This document shows, in pieces, positions 14,557 to 15,089 of a stretch of DNA of 15,089 nt. Made by a program: the position numbers and the translations under genes. This stretch comes from Lysobacterales bacterium. Its GTDB lineage: Bacteria; Pseudomonadota; Gammaproteobacteria; Xanthomonadales; SZUA-36. The notes below the pieces were generated by a model. The model searched no databases. It was not told the origin of the DNA and saw nothing but the letters and a program-made list of their open reading frames with translations. The stretch's first letter is position 1, and each line of letters starts with the position of its first letter. The stretch spans positions 1-15,089 of the forward strand of contig SHZL01000031.1 in assembly GCA_009692275.1 (NCBI GenBank), written 5' to 3'.

Positions 14557-15075
14557 TTACTCGTGCAGCGTGATGTCGACCATCAGTTCATTGGCCAGGT
14601 TTTCGAGGTCACGCCGCAGTTGTCCTATGGAGGTTTGTGCTGGAACCAGCAAGTGAGCCTTGGCAAGAAAGAGCATTTCGCCCGACATGGATGCACTCTG
14701 GCATTCCGTGCCCAGCTGCTGCACGTTTACGTGGTGGCGGGCGAGTATTTCGCTGATGTCGTGGACGATTCCGGGGCGGTCCTGGCCCACCAGATCGAGG
14801 GTGAATTCCCGCATGGCACCCGGTGATCGCTGCTCTGAGGATCTTTGCGCAACGATGTGCATGCCCGCTGATTGCAGGCCCTGCAGTGCCAGTAAAAAAC
14901 TCTCCACCTGCTGTGGAGGAAGGCTGGCCAGGAGGATTCCGGCGAATTTTCCCGCCAGTGAAAGCATGCTGCTTTCCGTCCAGTTTCCGCCATGATCCTG
15001 CAGAACCTGTGACAGCGCCTCGACAATACCCGGTCGGTCGTCACAGACAATGGTTAGGACAACGGATGCGTTCAT
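14557..15075 (-). CDS. GcvR-like protein with two ACT domains
   Basis: The 172-residue product has two ACT domains: residues about 4-75, with CDDRPGIVEALSQVL (11-25), and about 90-168, with GQDRPGIVHDISEIL (97-111). The repeated DRPGIV motif marks the start of each ligand-binding ACT fold. This architecture is that of GcvR, which in E. coli sequesters the activator GcvA and so represses the glycine cleavage operon; E. coli GcvR is about 190 residues. There is no DNA-binding domain. Whether this one acts on glycine metabolism cannot be told from the window, since neither gcvA nor gcv genes are present. The start ATG at 15075 gives the expected N-terminus; no clear ribosome-binding site is visible in the 14 upstream bases available. 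Confidence 0.85.
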   Translation of the reverse strand: MNASVVLTIVCDDRPGIVEALSQVLQDHGGNWTESSMLSLAGKFAGILLASLPPQQVESFLLALQGLQSAGMHIVAQRSSEQRSPGAMREFTLDLVGQDRPGIVHDISEILARHHVNVQQLGTECQSASMSGEMLFLAKAHLLVPAQTSIGQLRRDLENLANELMVDITLHE

Positions 15076-15089
15076 GGCTGAGTCAGAAG

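Noticed and set aside
1..15089. CRISPR arrays, tRNA or rRNA genes, prophage or defence genes
   Set aside because: I found no regularly spaced repeats, no cloverleaf or rRNA sequence, and no integrase, transposase or nuclease-type coding frame in the window.

Overview
The window is chromosomal DNA from a gammaproteobacterium. Evidence for this is the order lptD-surA-pdxA-rsmA-apaG on the + strand, a nearby apaH, an lgt-thyA-folA cluster, and a two-ACT-domain GcvR-like protein. The sequence is moderately GC-rich. TPR-sulfotransferases, the RimK-like ligase/inactive transglutaminase pair and DUF2092 proteins are all common in free-living marine or environmental members of the class. I cannot resolve genus or family.

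Layout. At 1-3886 (+) lie the tail of lptD, then surA, pdxA, rsmA and apaG: outer-membrane biogenesis, vitamin B6 synthesis and 16S rRNA methylation, in the classical order. A TPR-sulfotransferase gene on the - strand (3887-5482) sits where apaH would normally follow apaG, and its stop codon directly abuts that of apaG. apaH (5673-6488, +) comes next and overlaps the 3' end of folA tail to tail. From 11241 down to 6439 (-) runs a tightly packed five-gene set: inactive transglutaminase membrane protein, RimK-like ATP-grasp ligase, lgt, thyA, folA. The first three junctions are 4-base overlaps (ATGA, TTGA, ATGA) and the last is a 9-base gap, so one transcript is likely.

At 11541-12588 (+) is a secreted DUF2092-type protein, split by an apparent one-base deletion. 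It is translationally coupled to a 69-residue protein with the C-terminal motif RPLTPVSVAGVARRT, and a strong hairpin terminator follows. An aspartate/aromatic aminotransferase (12746-13942, +) is next. On the - strand, 13954-14457 holds an in-frame, internally deleted remnant of a bifunctional ATP sulfurylase/APS kinase, bordered by a small palindrome-rich element (14456-14534). The window ends with a GcvR-like ACT-domain gene (14557-15075, -).

Most genes are conserved housekeeping genes. I see no defence system, prophage, CRISPR array, tRNA or rRNA. The parts worth a second look are the sulfurylase/APS-kinase chimera and its bordering repeat, the broken DUF2092 gene with its small coupled partner, the five-gene overlapping cluster, and the tail-to-tail gene junctions that lack terminators.
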